Origin: an uncultured Methylocystaceae bacterium
GTDB taxonomy: Bacteria > Pseudomonadota > Alphaproteobacteria > Rhizobiales > Beijerinckiaceae
Length of the DNA stretch: 64,000 nucleotides
Direction: 5' to 3'
NCBI GenBank assembly: GCA_903870245.1
Contig: CAIQCB010000057.1
Location: 1 to 64,000, forward strand
Numbering within the stretch: position 1 is the stretch's first letter; each line of letters begins with the position of its first letter. The notes under the pieces are model-generated. The model was not told the origin of the DNA, searched no databases, and saw only the letters and a list, made by a program, of their open reading frames with translations. A program made the translations under genes and the position numbers. Positions 19,381 through 29,952 of this stretch are shown here, in pieces.

Positions 19381-20499
19381 TCAGTCGAAATAGCTTTCCA
19401 GGGTTCCTCGCCGGCGCACGTCGAGCGTGGCGCAGTGGAAGGCGCCGCCGAAAGCCGCGTAATGCAGGAAGGGGACCGGGATCGGCTCGAAACCCCATTT
19501 CTCCATGGCGCGCATCATGCCTGTGTGATGCGGATCGACGATCACGCGTTTTTCGTCGATCATCAGCACGTTCATGCTGAGCCATTTGCCGCACATGGAG
19601 GTGATGGCGAGGATACGGTCATTGATCGGATCTGGCTCAGGGGTGACAAGAATGTCCCATTTCTTGAGAATGTCCGGCAATTCGTTGGGGTCAAGGTATT
19701 CCGGATTGATCAGGAGCTTGCCGGGGCCGAGCGGCAGGATCGTGGTGTCGATGTGCATCGGGTTGGGACAGCGGCTCTTGATCTCGTGGACGCGATATCC
19801 TTCGCCGAGATGCCGGCGCAGCCAATCAACGCCCATGGCGTTTGTGACGTTAGAGCGCGTCACGAAGATGTCGCGGCCGCAGCGGAAAAAATCAGCGGCG
19901 TCGAAGACCGGTTCAAATTCGGTGAGGATATATCGGATTGGCTCGCCCTTCTCGGGCAAGGTGAAGTTCGGATCGAACAATTCGTCGGTGAGTTGCGGTT
20001 TGGGAGCGGAGGTCCAGCGCGCGCCACGACGGAAATAATCCTTCAGGATCGTGCGATAGGAGTGCGTCTCAAAATAACGGCAGGGCCAGGCCATTGGCGT
20101 TTCGAGAATTTCATCGCCGATCACCAGCATGCTGTCGCGTGGACAGGAGTTGCAGAACCCGCGCGACGACCAGTCAGGCGTCGAAAATTTGCGCTTATGC
20201 CCATAGGCGTCCGGTCGGGTCACCTTGACGCCGAGTTGTTCGAGCACCTTGACGAAATTGTCCAGCTCCTGCTGGGCCGGCTCGATCATGAAGCTCGGGA
20301 AGCGAAAGCCGGCGGCAAGCGCCTGCGCCCGCGCAGCCATGCCGGGGACGTTGCAGGTGACGACCGGGTGGGCGGAGGGTATGGTCGAGCCTTCAAGGCG
20401 TCCGACGATGATCTCCTCCAGCGGGTCCCATTCGTTGTGTGAGTTGACCGGACATTCGGCGGATACGGCCATATCGGCGGCGGATGCATGGACGTTCAT
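19381..20499 (-). CDS. Glycine amidinotransferase-like (AGAT-type) protein
   Basis: C-terminal catalytic-type motif AFGGAFHCATLDVRRRGTLESYFD, NPMHIDTTILPLGPGKLLINPEY, NEWDPLEEIIVGR; start at MNVHAS. Confidence 0.88.
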   Translation of the reverse strand: MNVHASAADMAVSAECPVNSHNEWDPLEEIIVGRLEGSTIPSAHPVVTCNVPGMAARAQALAAGFRFPSFMIEPAQQELDNFVKVLEQLGVKVTRPDAYGHKRKFSTPDWSSRGFCNSCPRDSMLVIGDEILETPMAWPCRYFETHSYRTILKDYFRRGARWTSAPKPQLTDELFDPNFTLPEKGEPIRYILTEFEPVFDAADFFRCGRDIFVTRSNVTNAMGVDWLRRHLGEGYRVHEIKSRCPNPMHIDTTILPLGPGKLLINPEYLDPNELPDILKKWDILVTPEPDPINDRILAITSMCGKWLSMNVLMIDEKRVIVDPHHTGMMRAMEKWGFEPIPVPFLHYAAFGGAFHCATLDVRRRGTLESYFD

Positions 20500-20777
20500 C
20501 AGGGTCGCTCCTCGTTCCCGACCGGGGGGTGTTCCATAAAGTTTTGCATACAATCCGCCGCCTAATAAACCGCCCTCGGGAAAGCGTCTACTCCCCGCCG
20601 GTTGCGGACGCCCTTGCCAGAGCGCCCGGCCTTTGCTTATAAGGCAGCCTTCCTGAACCGCCCGGCCAGTGATGGGCTGCCGTGGCGGTTCTTTTCGCTC
20701 GCGCGATGCGTCTTCTCTGGGCCAGTCCCGAGAGAAGACGTCCAAAGAAAACAGGGCTCAGGGCCCGGGAGAGCAAA

Positions 20778-20978
20778 ATGCCCAAGCTGAAGACGAAATC
20801 CGGCGCGAAAAAGCGCTTCAAGATCACCGGCACTGGCAAGGTGGTGTACGCCCAACAAGGCAAGCGCCACGGCATGATCAAGCGCACCAACAAGCAGATC
20901 AGAAATCTGCGCGGGACCAGCGTGCTGTTCAAGACCGACGGCGACAACGTCAAGAAATATTTCCTGCCGAACGGCTAA
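20778..20978 (+). CDS. rpmI: 50S ribosomal protein L35
   Basis: [23 protein letters not shown]... Confidence 0.97.
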   Translation: MPKLKTKSGAKKRFKITGTGKVVYAQQGKRHGMIKRTNKQIRNLRGTSVLFKTDGDNVKKYFLPNG

Positions 20979-21034
20979 ACTGTCCCCCAACTCACTCGCA
21001 GATTTTGCTCAGATTCTGATCCAGGAGTTTCGTC

Positions 21035-21400
21035 ATGGCTCGCGTCAAACGCGGCGTTACGTCTCACGCCAAGCATAAGAAGACTTTCAAGGCCGCCAAA
21101 GGCTTTTACGGCCGCCGCAAGAACACCATCCGCACCGCCAAGGCGGCGGTCGATCGCTCGATGCAGTATGCGACGCGCGATCGCAAGGCCAAAAAGCGCG
21201 TCTTCCGCTCCCTGTGGATTCAGCGCCTGAACGCCGCCGTGCGCGAGCATGGCCTGACATACTCGAGATTCATTGACGGCCTCGCAAAAGCGGGCGTGAC
21301 GGTCGACCGCAAGGTTCTGTCGCAACTCGCCATCGAGCAGCCGGAGGCCTTCGCCGCCATTGTCGCGCAGGCTAAAAAGGCGCTGCCCGCCGCAGCCTGA
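21035..21400 (+). CDS. rplT: 50S ribosomal protein L20
   Basis: [33 protein letters not shown]... Confidence 0.98.
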   Translation: MARVKRGVTSHAKHKKTFKAAKGFYGRRKNTIRTAKAAVDRSMQYATRDRKAKKRVFRSLWIQRLNAAVREHGLTYSRFIDGLAKAGVTVDRKVLSQLAIEQPEAFAAIVAQAKKALPAAA

Positions 21401-21420
21401 AACGCCTGACCCTCAAGTCC

Positions 21421-21457
21421 ACAAAAACGCCCGTCGGCCAGCCGGCGGGCGTTTTGT
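21421..21457 (+). terminator. Rho-independent terminator after rplT
   Basis: aaaacgcccg-tcggccagccgg-cgggcgtttt. Confidence 0.8.
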
Positions 21458-21559
21458 AGTTTTTGGCCACCCTGCAGGCGTCGACGGGCTTCGTCGGGGC
21501 GGTTAACAGTAGGCTTGTCGGGGTTGGTCAACGACTGCGGGCGACGCGGGGGAGGGATC

Positions 21560-22996
21560 ATGAGCGAGGCCTACGATCTCATTGTCATTGGCGGCGGTCC
21601 GGGCGGATATGTCGCAGCGATCCGCGCTGCGCAACTCGGGCTTAAAACGGCTGTCGTCGAGCGCGAACATCTTGGCGGGATCTGTCTGAACTGGGGCTGC
21701 ATCCCCACCAAAACTCTGCTGCGTTCGGCCGAGATCTACCGGTTGTCGAAGGAGGGCGAGGTTTTCGGCGTCATGGCGGCGCCGGTCTTCGATCCGGCGC
21801 GAATCATCGCCCGCTCGCGCGAGTCGGCGACTCGCCTTAACGCCGGCGTCGGTTACTTGCTGAAAAAGAACAAGATCGACGTGATCTGGGGCGAGGCGCG
21901 GCTCACCGGAGCCGGTGGCGTCAGCGTCGGCGCGCCGTCCAAGGCGCCGGTCTCGCCACAATCGCCGGCGCCCAAACCGGCGCTGGGCGCGGGAGACTAC
22001 AAGGCCAGGCATATCATCATTGCGACGGGCGCCCGCCCGCGACTTCTACCGGGACTGGAGCCGGACGGGCGTCTCGTGTGGACCTATTTCGAGGCGATGA
22101 AGCCGGAAGCGTTCCCAAAATCGCTGTTAATTGTCGGCGCTGGGGCCATCGGGGTGGAATTTGCTTCCTTTTACAACACATTCGGGGTGGCGGTGACTCT
22201 GGCCGAGGCGACGCCGCAAATCCTGCCGGCGGAGGACGCCGAGATCGCCGCTCTGGCGCACAAATCATTCGAGAAACAGGGGATCTCCATCCATACGGCG
22301 ACAACGGTCGTTGCGCTCGACAAGCAGAACGATAGCGTGGTCGCGACGCTGAAGGCTGCTGATGGCGAAATCGACGCTCTGGCGTTTGATCGCGTGCTGT
22401 CCGCGGCGGGCGTCGTCGCCAATGTCGAAAATCTGGGCCTCGAAGCGCTGGGGATCGCGCTGGAGCGCGGCGTGATCAGGACCGACGGGCTGGGTCGAAC
22501 AAGTCTGGACGGCGTTTACGCCATTGGCGATGTCGCCGGCGGTCCGATGCTGGCGCATAAGGCCGAGCATGAGGGCGTCATCTGCGTCGAGGCCATCGCG
22601 GGCCAAAATCCTCATCCGTTGGATAAATCGCTGGTGCCGGGCTGCACATATTGCCACCCGCAGATCGCCTCTGTGGGGTTGAGTGAGGCGAGGGCGCGCG
22701 CGCAAGGTTTTGACATGAAAATCGGCCGCTTTCCCTATCTCGCGAACGGCAAGGCGATTGCCCTGGGAGAGCCAGAGGGGCTGGTGAAAACGATCTTCGA
22801 CGCCAAAAGCGGACGACTGCTGGGCGCGCATCTGATCGGGGCTGAGGCGACCGAATTAATACAGGGCTTTGTCGTCGCAATGAACCTCGAAACCACCGAA
22901 GAGGAATTGATGCGCACGGTTTTCCCGCATCCGACTCTATCCGAAACCATGCTGGAAAGCGTTTATAACGCATGGGGTCGGGCCATTCATATCTGA
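21560..22996 (+). CDS. lpdA: Dihydrolipoyl dehydrogenase
   Basis: GGGPGGYVAAIRAAQLG, redox CLNWGCIPTKT, HAHPTLSE-like HPTLSETMLE. Confidence 0.93.
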   Translation: MSEAYDLIVIGGGPGGYVAAIRAAQLGLKTAVVEREHLGGICLNWGCIPTKTLLRSAEIYRLSKEGEVFGVMAAPVFDPARIIARSRESATRLNAGVGYLLKKNKIDVIWGEARLTGAGGVSVGAPSKAPVSPQSPAPKPALGAGDYKARHIIIATGARPRLLPGLEPDGRLVWTYFEAMKPEAFPKSLLIVGAGAIGVEFASFYNTFGVAVTLAEATPQILPAEDAEIAALAHKSFEKQGISIHTATTVVALDKQNDSVVATLKAADGEIDALAFDRVLSAAGVVANVENLGLEALGIALERGVIRTDGLGRTSLDGVYAIGDVAGGPMLAHKAEHEGVICVEAIAGQNPHPLDKSLVPGCTYCHPQIASVGLSEARARAQGFDMKIGRFPYLANGKAIALGEPEGLVKTIFDAKSGRLLGAHLIGAEATELIQGFVVAMNLETTEEELMRTVFPHPTLSETMLESVYNAWGRAIHI

Positions 22997-23060
22997 ACGG
23001 CGCGCTTGAAGACCAGCGTGAGGGCCTTACATGGCTTGAAGAAAACCGCGGAGGACCGCC

Positions 23061-23606
23061 ATGAAGCGCCTGCCTATCTCCTTCGTTATGGCTCTTCTCG
23101 CCACCTCTGCGTGGGCGATGATGAAACCCGGCGCGAGCGCCCCTGATTTCACGATCGAGGCGGCGCTGGGGGGGAAGGAATTTACCTTCTCCCTGAAGGA
23201 CGCCCTCAAGAAGGGGCCCGTTGTTCTGTATTTTTACCCCAAATCCTTCACCAGCGTCTGCACGGTCGAGGCCCATGAATTCGCTGAGGCCATGGAGCAA
23301 TTCGCCGCAGTAAACGCCAGCGTGATCGGCGTTTCGGGCGATGGCATAGACGTTCAGAAAGAATTTTCCAAAAAGGAATGCCGAGATAAATTCCCGGTCG
23401 GCGCCGACTCAAGCTTCCGGGTGATCAAGGCCTATGACGCCGCCTTCGAGCTGCCTCTCGCCGGACCGGTGTTCGCAGATCGCATCTCTTATGTAATCTC
23501 GCCTCAGGGAAAAATCGTTTCGGCGATCAAGGACTCCGGGGCCCATGCGCATATTGAAAACGCCCTGAGGGTTGTCCGGGAGCTGGGCGAGAAGAAAAAA
23601 ACCTGA
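23061..23606 (+). CDS. Peroxiredoxin (AhpC/TSA family), predicted signal peptide
   Basis: APDFTIEAALGGKEFTFSLKDALKKGPVVLYFYPKSFTSVCTVEAHEF. Confidence 0.9.
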   Translation: MKRLPISFVMALLATSAWAMMKPGASAPDFTIEAALGGKEFTFSLKDALKKGPVVLYFYPKSFTSVCTVEAHEFAEAMEQFAAVNASVIGVSGDGIDVQKEFSKKECRDKFPVGADSSFRVIKAYDAAFELPLAGPVFADRISYVISPQGKIVSAIKDSGAHAHIENALRVVRELGEKKKT

Positions 23607-23831
23607 CGAACCGGGGCATGGCGCCCCTCCGGCCGGAGCGAGCCTCCCCGGGTCTTCGCCGCCCGCCGGCACGAAAACATTCGCCGGTCCGGCCTTCAAA
23701 ACCCATGATGTGACGACGCTCTGCTGTTTGCCTTGCCCTCGATAGCCGAGAAGCTGTAATCCTTTCGAGGCGACTGTTCCCACCCGACAGGGAGACAAGG
23801 CGCAGGCAGGATTGTCCGGGCAGGAAGCGGC

Positions 23832-24788
23832 ATGCTGGAAATCGCGGTCCAGATGGACCCCCTCGATCGCATAAATTTCGCCGGCGACTCCACCTTCGCC
23901 CTGATGCTTGAGGCGAAGCGTCGAGGTCATCGGCTTTGGTATTACACGCCCGATCTGTTGTCGCTTGAGAGCGGTCGCGTCTGCGCTCGCGCCCATCGGA
24001 TCGACGTGTTCGACGAGCCCGGTCGCTATTACGCTCTGGGCGAGGCGCGTGAGATCGATCTCAACGAAACGGATGTGGTGCTGCTGCGTCAGGACCCGCC
24101 TTTCGATCTGGCCTATATCACCTCAACGCATTTTCTGGAGCGCGTGCAGTCGCGCGTATTGGTCGTCAATGATCCGGCGCATGTGCGCAACGCGCCGGAA
24201 AAAGTCTTTGTAATGGATTTTCCTGACCTGATGCCGCCGACAACTTTGACCCGCGACCGCGCCACAATCGAGGCCTTTCGCGCCCGACATGGCGATGTTG
24301 TCATGAAACCGCTTTACGGCCACGGCGGCGCTGCTGTCTTCAAGGTGGGACAACGGGACCCTAATTTCGGTTCGCTGTTCGATATGTTTCACACGATGTT
24401 TCGCGAACCGTGGGTCGTGCAGCGTTTTTTGCCGGAAGTGGCGCAAGGCGACAAACGCATTTTGTTAATAGACGGCGTCGCCATGGGGGCGATCAACCGG
24501 GTGCCGGCGCAAGACGATATTCGCTCCAATATGGTTCGCGGCGGCGCGGCGGCGGCGGCGCAACTCGATGCGCGAGAACAGGAGATCTGTGACCGGCTTG
24601 GACCGGAACTAAAGAAGCGCGGGCTGATTTTTGTCGGCATAGATGTAATCGCGGGATTTCTGACCGAAATCAACGTCACTTCGCCCACGGGTCTTCGCGC
24701 GCTCAAGCGTGTTGGCGGGCCCGATTTAACGCCGTCGGTGTTCGATGCGATTGAGCAGCGACTGTCGGCTTTGCGCGCCGGCTCATGA
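23832..24788 (+). CDS. gshB: Glutathione synthase
   Basis: MLEIAVQMDPLDRINFAGDSTFALMLEA, MDFPDLMPPTTLTRD, KPLYGHGGAAVFKV, GIDVIAGFLTEINVTSPTGLR. Confidence 0.95.
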   Translation: MLEIAVQMDPLDRINFAGDSTFALMLEAKRRGHRLWYYTPDLLSLESGRVCARAHRIDVFDEPGRYYALGEAREIDLNETDVVLLRQDPPFDLAYITSTHFLERVQSRVLVVNDPAHVRNAPEKVFVMDFPDLMPPTTLTRDRATIEAFRARHGDVVMKPLYGHGGAAVFKVGQRDPNFGSLFDMFHTMFREPWVVQRFLPEVAQGDKRILLIDGVAMGAINRVPAQDDIRSNMVRGGAAAAAQLDAREQEICDRLGPELKKRGLIFVGIDVIAGFLTEINVTSPTGLRALKRVGGPDLTPSVFDAIEQRLSALRAGS

Positions 24789-27643
24789 AACAGGTCGACG
24801 TCGCGATCGCCCCGCGCGAGGTTTTCGATCGGCTGACGTCGCCCTCCAGTTTTCACGGACTACGCGACGGGCTCGGACCAGCAATCGCTTCGATAAGCGC
24901 CAGCGCCTGTAACGATGCAGAACGGCGCGCCGCCGTGATCGAGCTTCTGCGGGACACGCTCGCGCAAGGTCGGGCCCGTGTCCGCGCGCGACTTGAAGCG
25001 GGCGCACGGGGCGCCGATTGTGGGAGACTCCTGTCCGAACTTGAGGACGAACTGATCGGAGCCATCTTCGATTATGTCGTTGGTTATGTCCATGTCGCCG
25101 ATAACCCGACGTTCGCCGAGCGGCTCGCTATTGTCGCCGTCGGCGGCTACGGGCGAGGTTTGCTTGCGCCGGGTTCCGACATCGATCTGCTGTTTCTGTT
25201 GCCCTACAAGCAAACGCCCTGGGGTGAGAGCGTGATCGAGGCGATCCTCTATATATTGTGGGATCTGCGTCAAAAAGTTGGTCATGCGACGCGTTCGGTC
25301 GCAGAATGCATTCGCCAGTCTCAGGCGGATATGACGATACGCACAACCTTGCTCGAAGCGCGTTTCATCCTCGGCAACGTCGAGTTGTTCGGGGAGTTGC
25401 AGACCGCGTTTGATCGGGAAATCGCGCGGTCCGACGCTTCGGAATTTGTCGCCGCCAAACTTGCGGAACGCGCCGCGCGGGTAAAACGAGCCGGAGCCTC
25501 GCGCTATCTTGTCGAGCCCAACGTCAAGGAAGGAAAGGGCGGCCAGCGAGATCTCAACACACTGTTCTGGATCGCAAAATATGTCTATCGCGTTCGCGAG
25601 CCACGTGAACTTGTCGCCGCCGGCCTGTTCACTGCAGCCGAATACAGCCTGTTCGAGCGCTGCGAGGAGTTTTTATGGCGCGTAAGGTGTCATTTGCATT
25701 TTGTGCGTGGACGAGCCGATGAACGGTTAACTTTCGATATCCAACCAATGCTTGCCGAGCGCATGGGCTACCATGATCGCGCAGGCCTATCGCGTGTCGA
25801 AAGATTCATGAAGCATTATTTCCTTGTCGCGAAAGATGTCGGCGACCTCACCGCTATCGTCTGTGCGGCGCTGGAAGCGCGTCAGGCCAAACCGAGAGCT
25901 ATTTTCGAGCGTTTTCTGCAACCGTTTCGTCGCCGCCGCGCTAAAGGACAGATGGGTGATTTCGTCATCGCCAATGATCGTATTTCGATTCTTGACGATG
26001 ATATTTTCAAGCGCGACCCGGTCAACATACTCCGCCTGTTCTGGCTGGCGGATCACCATGGCCTGCCGTTTCATCCGGACGCCTTGCGCGCGGTCGCCCG
26101 CTCCGTGCGCGAGATCGATTCCGATCTGCGGGCCGATGCGGAAGCAAACCGGCTTTTCCTGGAGATTTTGCTCTCCCGCAATATGACCGAAATCGTGTTG
26201 CGGCGGATGAATGAGACCGGCGTTCTTGGACGATTTGTTCCGGATTTCGGTCGCATCGTCGCGCTGATGCAATTTAACATGTATCATCATTACACTGTCG
26301 ATGAACATTTGTTGCGGGCTGTAGGCGGACTGTCCGATCTTGAGGCCGGCAGGTTACCCGATCAGAAAAAAATCATTGGCGACCTGTTGCCCGAGATCGT
26401 CAATCGCAAGGTGCTCTATCTTGGCTTGTTCCTCCACGATATCGCCAAGGGGCGCAAGGAGGATCACTCTATCGCGGGCATGGATGTGGCGAGGAGCCTG
26501 TGCCCCCGTCTGGGATTTACCCCGGGCGAAACCGAGTCGGTCGCGTGGCTTGTCGAGCATCATTTGACCATGTCAAGTTTTGCTCAAAGTCGCGATTTAT
26601 CCGATCCTGCCACTATCGAACATTTTGCCGCGATCGTACAAACGATGGAGCGGCTTAAAATGCTCTTTATCCTGACGATTTGCGATATCAACGCCGTTGG
26701 CCCCGGCGTGCTCGACGCCTGGAAAGCGCAACTGTTGCTGACCCTCTATTGGGAAACGGAGGTTGTGCTTCGTGGGGGACATTCCGCCGTTGATCGCAAA
26801 AGCCGCGTTGCGGCGGCGCAGGCTGAGCTGCGGGCAGCGCTGCCGAACTGGAATGACGCCGCCTTCGACGTCTACACCAAACGCCATTATCCAGCCTACT
26901 GGCTCAAGGTCGATGCGGCGCGCAAGGCTCGTCATGCGGAGATGTTGAAGGCGCTTGACGGCGCCGGCTCGCCGCTGGCCACGGATGTTCGGCTTGACGC
27001 GGAGCGTGGCGCCGTCGAACTCACTGTGATCGCGCCTGACCATAGGCGATTGTTATCGATTATCGCCGGAGGCTGCGCCGCCAGCGGAGCCAATATTGTC
27101 GATGCGCATATTTTCACTACGATGGATGGTTTGGCGCTCGACACGATTTTTTTCTCGCGCGCTTTTGACTTCGACGACGATGAGATGCGACGCGCCGAGC
27201 GTATTGCGACGCTGATCGAACGCGCCTTGCGCGGCGAGGCCGTTATTTCCGATGTGCTGCGCGCGCGGGGAGCCATCCGGCAAGCGATCGCGGATTTTCC
27301 TGTCGCTCCGGATGTGGTGGTCGACAACAGCCTCTCCAATGTCTACACAGTGATTGAGGTTTCAGGTCTGGATCGAGAAGGATTGCTGTATGATCTGACC
27401 AATGCGATTTCGAAACTTAATCTCAATATCGCCTCGGCCCATATTACGACTTTCGGCGAGCGTGCGGTCGACGCCTTTTACGTGACGGATCTCACCGGCG
27501 CTAAAGTGATCTCGCCGCAGAGGCAGGCGACGATCAGGCGTCTTCTTCTGGAGGTTTTTCCGCATGGTCCGGGGCTAAAGGCGAAGGAGTCGACGGAGCC
27601 TGCGCGGGCGCCGTCCCCGTCGCCAGGCGTTGCGGCGACTTGA
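24785..27643 (+). CDS. glnD: [Protein-PII] uridylyltransferase/uridylyl-removing enzyme
   Basis: Nucleotidyltransferase GGYGRGLLAPGSDIDLLFLL, HD domain FLHDIAKGRKEDHS, two C-terminal ACT domains; ATGA overlap with gshB. Confidence 0.96.
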   Translation: MKQVDVAIAPREVFDRLTSPSSFHGLRDGLGPAIASISASACNDAERRAAVIELLRDTLAQGRARVRARLEAGARGADCGRLLSELEDELIGAIFDYVVGYVHVADNPTFAERLAIVAVGGYGRGLLAPGSDIDLLFLLPYKQTPWGESVIEAILYILWDLRQKVGHATRSVAECIRQSQADMTIRTTLLEARFILGNVELFGELQTAFDREIARSDASEFVAAKLAERAARVKRAGASRYLVEPNVKEGKGGQRDLNTLFWIAKYVYRVREPRELVAAGLFTAAEYSLFERCEEFLWRVRCHLHFVRGRADERLTFDIQPMLAERMGYHDRAGLSRVERFMKHYFLVAKDVGDLTAIVCAALEARQAKPRAIFERFLQPFRRRRAKGQMGDFVIANDRISILDDDIFKRDPVNILRLFWLADHHGLPFHPDALRAVARSVREIDSDLRADAEANRLFLEILLSRNMTEIVLRRMNETGVLGRFVPDFGRIVALMQFNMYHHYTVDEHLLRAVGGLSDLEAGRLPDQKKIIGDLLPEIVNRKVLYLGLFLHDIAKGRKEDHSIAGMDVARSLCPRLGFTPGETESVAWLVEHHLTMSSFAQSRDLSDPATIEHFAAIVQTMERLKMLFILTICDINAVGPGVLDAWKAQLLLTLYWETEVVLRGGHSAVDRKSRVAAAQAELRAALPNWNDAAFDVYTKRHYPAYWLKVDAARKARHAEMLKALDGAGSPLATDVRLDAERGAVELTVIAPDHRRLLSIIAGGCAASGANIVDAHIFTTMDGLALDTIFFSRAFDFDDDEMRRAERIATLIERALRGEAVISDVLRARGAIRQAIADFPVAPDVVVDNSLSNVYTVIEVSGLDREGLLYDLTNAISKLNLNIASAHITTFGERAVDAFYVTDLTGAKVISPQRQATIRRLLLEVFPHGPGLKAKESTEPARAPSPSPGVAAT

Positions 27644-27697
27644 TTTCGAGGCGTTCAAAGCTGATATCCAGGACTTTGACTTTCGATCCTGTAGAGA

Positions 27698-28336
27698 ATG
27701 GACAAGAAGATGAGCGGACATGGCGACGAGAATGGCGACGAAAACAGGCATGGAGCCTATGACGGGCAGGAGTCCGGCAAAGTTGCGAACGAGGGACATC
27801 CGTCCGCATTTTCCCGGCCGGACGCAGAGGCGCCGATAGACTCGCCCGAACCTTTCACCGAACTCGAAAATCTCTATGCTGAGAACGCGGCGCTTAAAGA
27901 AAAGGTCTTGCGCGCCATGGCTGAGGCCGAGAATGTTCGACGTCGCGCCGAGCGCGAGATCGCTGACGCGAAACTTTATGGTGTCGCCAATTTCGCGCGC
28001 GAAATGCTAGCTTTTGCTGATAATTTGCGTCGAGCCGTGGAGAGCGTGCCGGCACAAACGCGTGCGACGCTCGATCCGGCGATCGCCGCTCTTGTCGAGG
28101 GAGTCGAATTGACGGAAAAAGATTTTCTGTCGCGCCTTGCGCGGTTCGGCGTGAAAAGAATCGATGCGCTGGGCGCGCGTTTTGATCCCAATCAGCATGA
28201 AGCATTGTTCGAGATTCCGGACGAGTCTCAACCGGCCGGCGCCGTCGCCCAGGTTGTCGAGGAGGGCTATACAATTGGCGATCGCGTATTGCGGCCGGCG
28301 AAAGTCGGTGTGACGCGCGGTGGCCCCAGGGCCTGA
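27698..28336 (+). CDS. grpE: Nucleotide exchange factor GrpE
   Basis: RAMAEAENVRRRAEREIADAKLYGVANFAREML, GVKRIDALGARFDPNQHEALFEIPDE. Confidence 0.95.
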   Translation: MDKKMSGHGDENGDENRHGAYDGQESGKVANEGHPSAFSRPDAEAPIDSPEPFTELENLYAENAALKEKVLRAMAEAENVRRRAEREIADAKLYGVANFAREMLAFADNLRRAVESVPAQTRATLDPAIAALVEGVELTEKDFLSRLARFGVKRIDALGARFDPNQHEALFEIPDESQPAGAVAQVVEEGYTIGDRVLRPAKVGVTRGGPRA

Positions 28337-28350
28337 TCCGGAGTCGCGCC

Positions 28351-29367
28351 ATGCAGGACAGTCCCGATGGCTCCCTCGATATTGACCATTGGCGCCGGGA
28401 AGGACTTGTCTCCGCCGTCGTCTATTACGCAGGCGAAAAAATCGGCGATATTTATCCCGAAGACGCCGGACGATGGGCGCAATCTGATGGTCACGTCGTC
28501 TGGATCGGGCTCTATGAGCCCTCCCCCAGCCTGCTGGATCTAATCGGCCAGGTCTTCTCCCTGCATCCCTTGATGATTGAGGATGCGCTCTCGGAGCATG
28601 AACTCCCCAAGATAGAGGAGTATGATCAATCGCTGTTTCTATCCGCGCGCACGGCGCAGATGAACGAAAACCGTATCGTCTTCGGGGACACCTATTTGCT
28701 TGTCGGCAAGGGGTATGTTGTGAGCATTCGGCATGGCGCGTCGGCAAGCTATGCGGCGGTGCGCGCCCGTGCAGAGGCGCGGCCGGCCAATCTCGCCGAG
28801 GGAGAGGATTATATCGTTTACGCTATTCTGGATTTCATTGTCGATAACTACTTTCCCGTCCTTGATAGTCTGAACGTCGAAGTCGAGCAGATCGAGGATG
28901 ATATTTTATCGACATCAATTACGCTGGAGGATATCAGTCACCTTTATACCTTACGTCGCGATTTGCTGCGTCTGCGCAACGCGGTAGGTCCCCTGCAGGA
29001 TGTCTGTCGATGGCTTGAGCGCAATAATATCATGATCATCGATAAAAAGATGCGGCCGCATTTTCGCGATGTTAGAGATCACTTGCTTCGTGTCGCCGAA
29101 CAGATCGACACGTTACGTGAAACCCTCGCCTTTGCCTTTGAAGCGCGGCACCTAACGGCGCAGATGCAGCAGACGAATATCTCTCGACAGCTTGCCGCCT
29201 GGGCCGGCATTCTCGCTGTACCCACAGCCATCGCCGGCATCTATGGCATGAACTTCGAGCATATGCCGGAGTTGAAATGGGAGTATGGTTATTACGGAGT
29301 CATTGTTATTATCGTCTTCGTTTGTGTCTGGCTTTATTTTAGTTTCCGTCGCGCCAGGTGGTTGTGA
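28351..29367 (+). CDS. CorA family magnesium/divalent cation transporter
   Basis: C-terminal GIYGMNF motif plus two TM helices. Confidence 0.93.
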   Translation: MQDSPDGSLDIDHWRREGLVSAVVYYAGEKIGDIYPEDAGRWAQSDGHVVWIGLYEPSPSLLDLIGQVFSLHPLMIEDALSEHELPKIEEYDQSLFLSARTAQMNENRIVFGDTYLLVGKGYVVSIRHGASASYAAVRARAEARPANLAEGEDYIVYAILDFIVDNYFPVLDSLNVEVEQIEDDILSTSITLEDISHLYTLRRDLLRLRNAVGPLQDVCRWLERNNIMIIDKKMRPHFRDVRDHLLRVAEQIDTLRETLAFAFEARHLTAQMQQTNISRQLAAWAGILAVPTAIAGIYGMNFEHMPELKWEYGYYGVIVIIVFVCVWLYFSFRRARWL

Positions 29368-29376
29368 AAGGTCTTT

Positions 29377-29952
29377 ATGGTCGCGCTTTATCTTGCTGGT
29401 CCCGAGGTCTTTCTCCCACAAGCGCGGTCGATCGGCGTAGCAAAGAAAAAACTCTGCGCCAGGTGGGGCTATGAAGGTCTGTTTCCGCTTGATTCCAACT
29501 TACCGGTAGTCTCGGGCGAGGATGTCGCGATGCATATATATCGCGCCAATATCGATATGATCGATAAATGCGAGGCTATCGTAGCCAATTTGACGCCGTT
29601 TCGCGGGCCTAGCGCCGACGCTGGAACGATATTCGAGATTGGTTACGCGCTTGGAACGGGTAAACCGGTCTTCGCCTATATCAATGTCCTCGCCGACTAT
29701 CGCTCGCGTGTTATCGACTCTCATGGTCCGTTGGTCGTGACGAAGGACGATGAATGGGGCGCCGACGGCATGGCCGTGGAGAATTTCGGTCTGCGCGACA
29801 ATCTAATGATCGCCCAGTCCATTGCTGCACAGGGATGGGAGATTATCGCCCATTCGGCTGCCGCTGACGCCCTTTTCACCGATTTGCAGGGCTTCGAGAT
29901 GTCCCTGCGGCGCGTGCGCGAGCATTTGGCGCCCGAGCGCGCGTTGCGCTGA
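29377..29952 (+). CDS. Nucleoside 2-deoxyribosyltransferase family protein
   Basis: LYLAGPEVFLPQA, DKCEAIVANLTPFRGPSADAGTIFEIGYALGTGKPVFAY. Confidence 0.92.
   Translation: MVALYLAGPEVFLPQARSIGVAKKKLCARWGYEGLFPLDSNLPVVSGEDVAMHIYRANIDMIDKCEAIVANLTPFRGPSADAGTIFEIGYALGTGKPVFAYINVLADYRSRVIDSHGPLVVTKDDEWGADGMAVENFGLRDNLMIAQSIAAQGWEIIAHSAAADALFTDLQGFEMSLRRVREHLAPERALR

Noticed and set aside
20600-21400. rpmI-rplT without infC upstream or pheS downstream
   Set aside because: Operon splitting of these genes occurs in many lineages; nothing further supports special regulation.
21900-21995. Ala/Pro-rich insertion in dihydrolipoyl dehydrogenase (GAPSKAPVSPQSPAPKPALGAG)
   Set aside because: A linker of this kind before YKAxHIIIATGARPR is, to my knowledge, common in alphaproteobacterial Lpd proteins; not a novel domain.
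27698-28336. grpE without dnaK next to it
   Set aside because: Separate grpE and dnaK loci are common in alphaproteobacteria.
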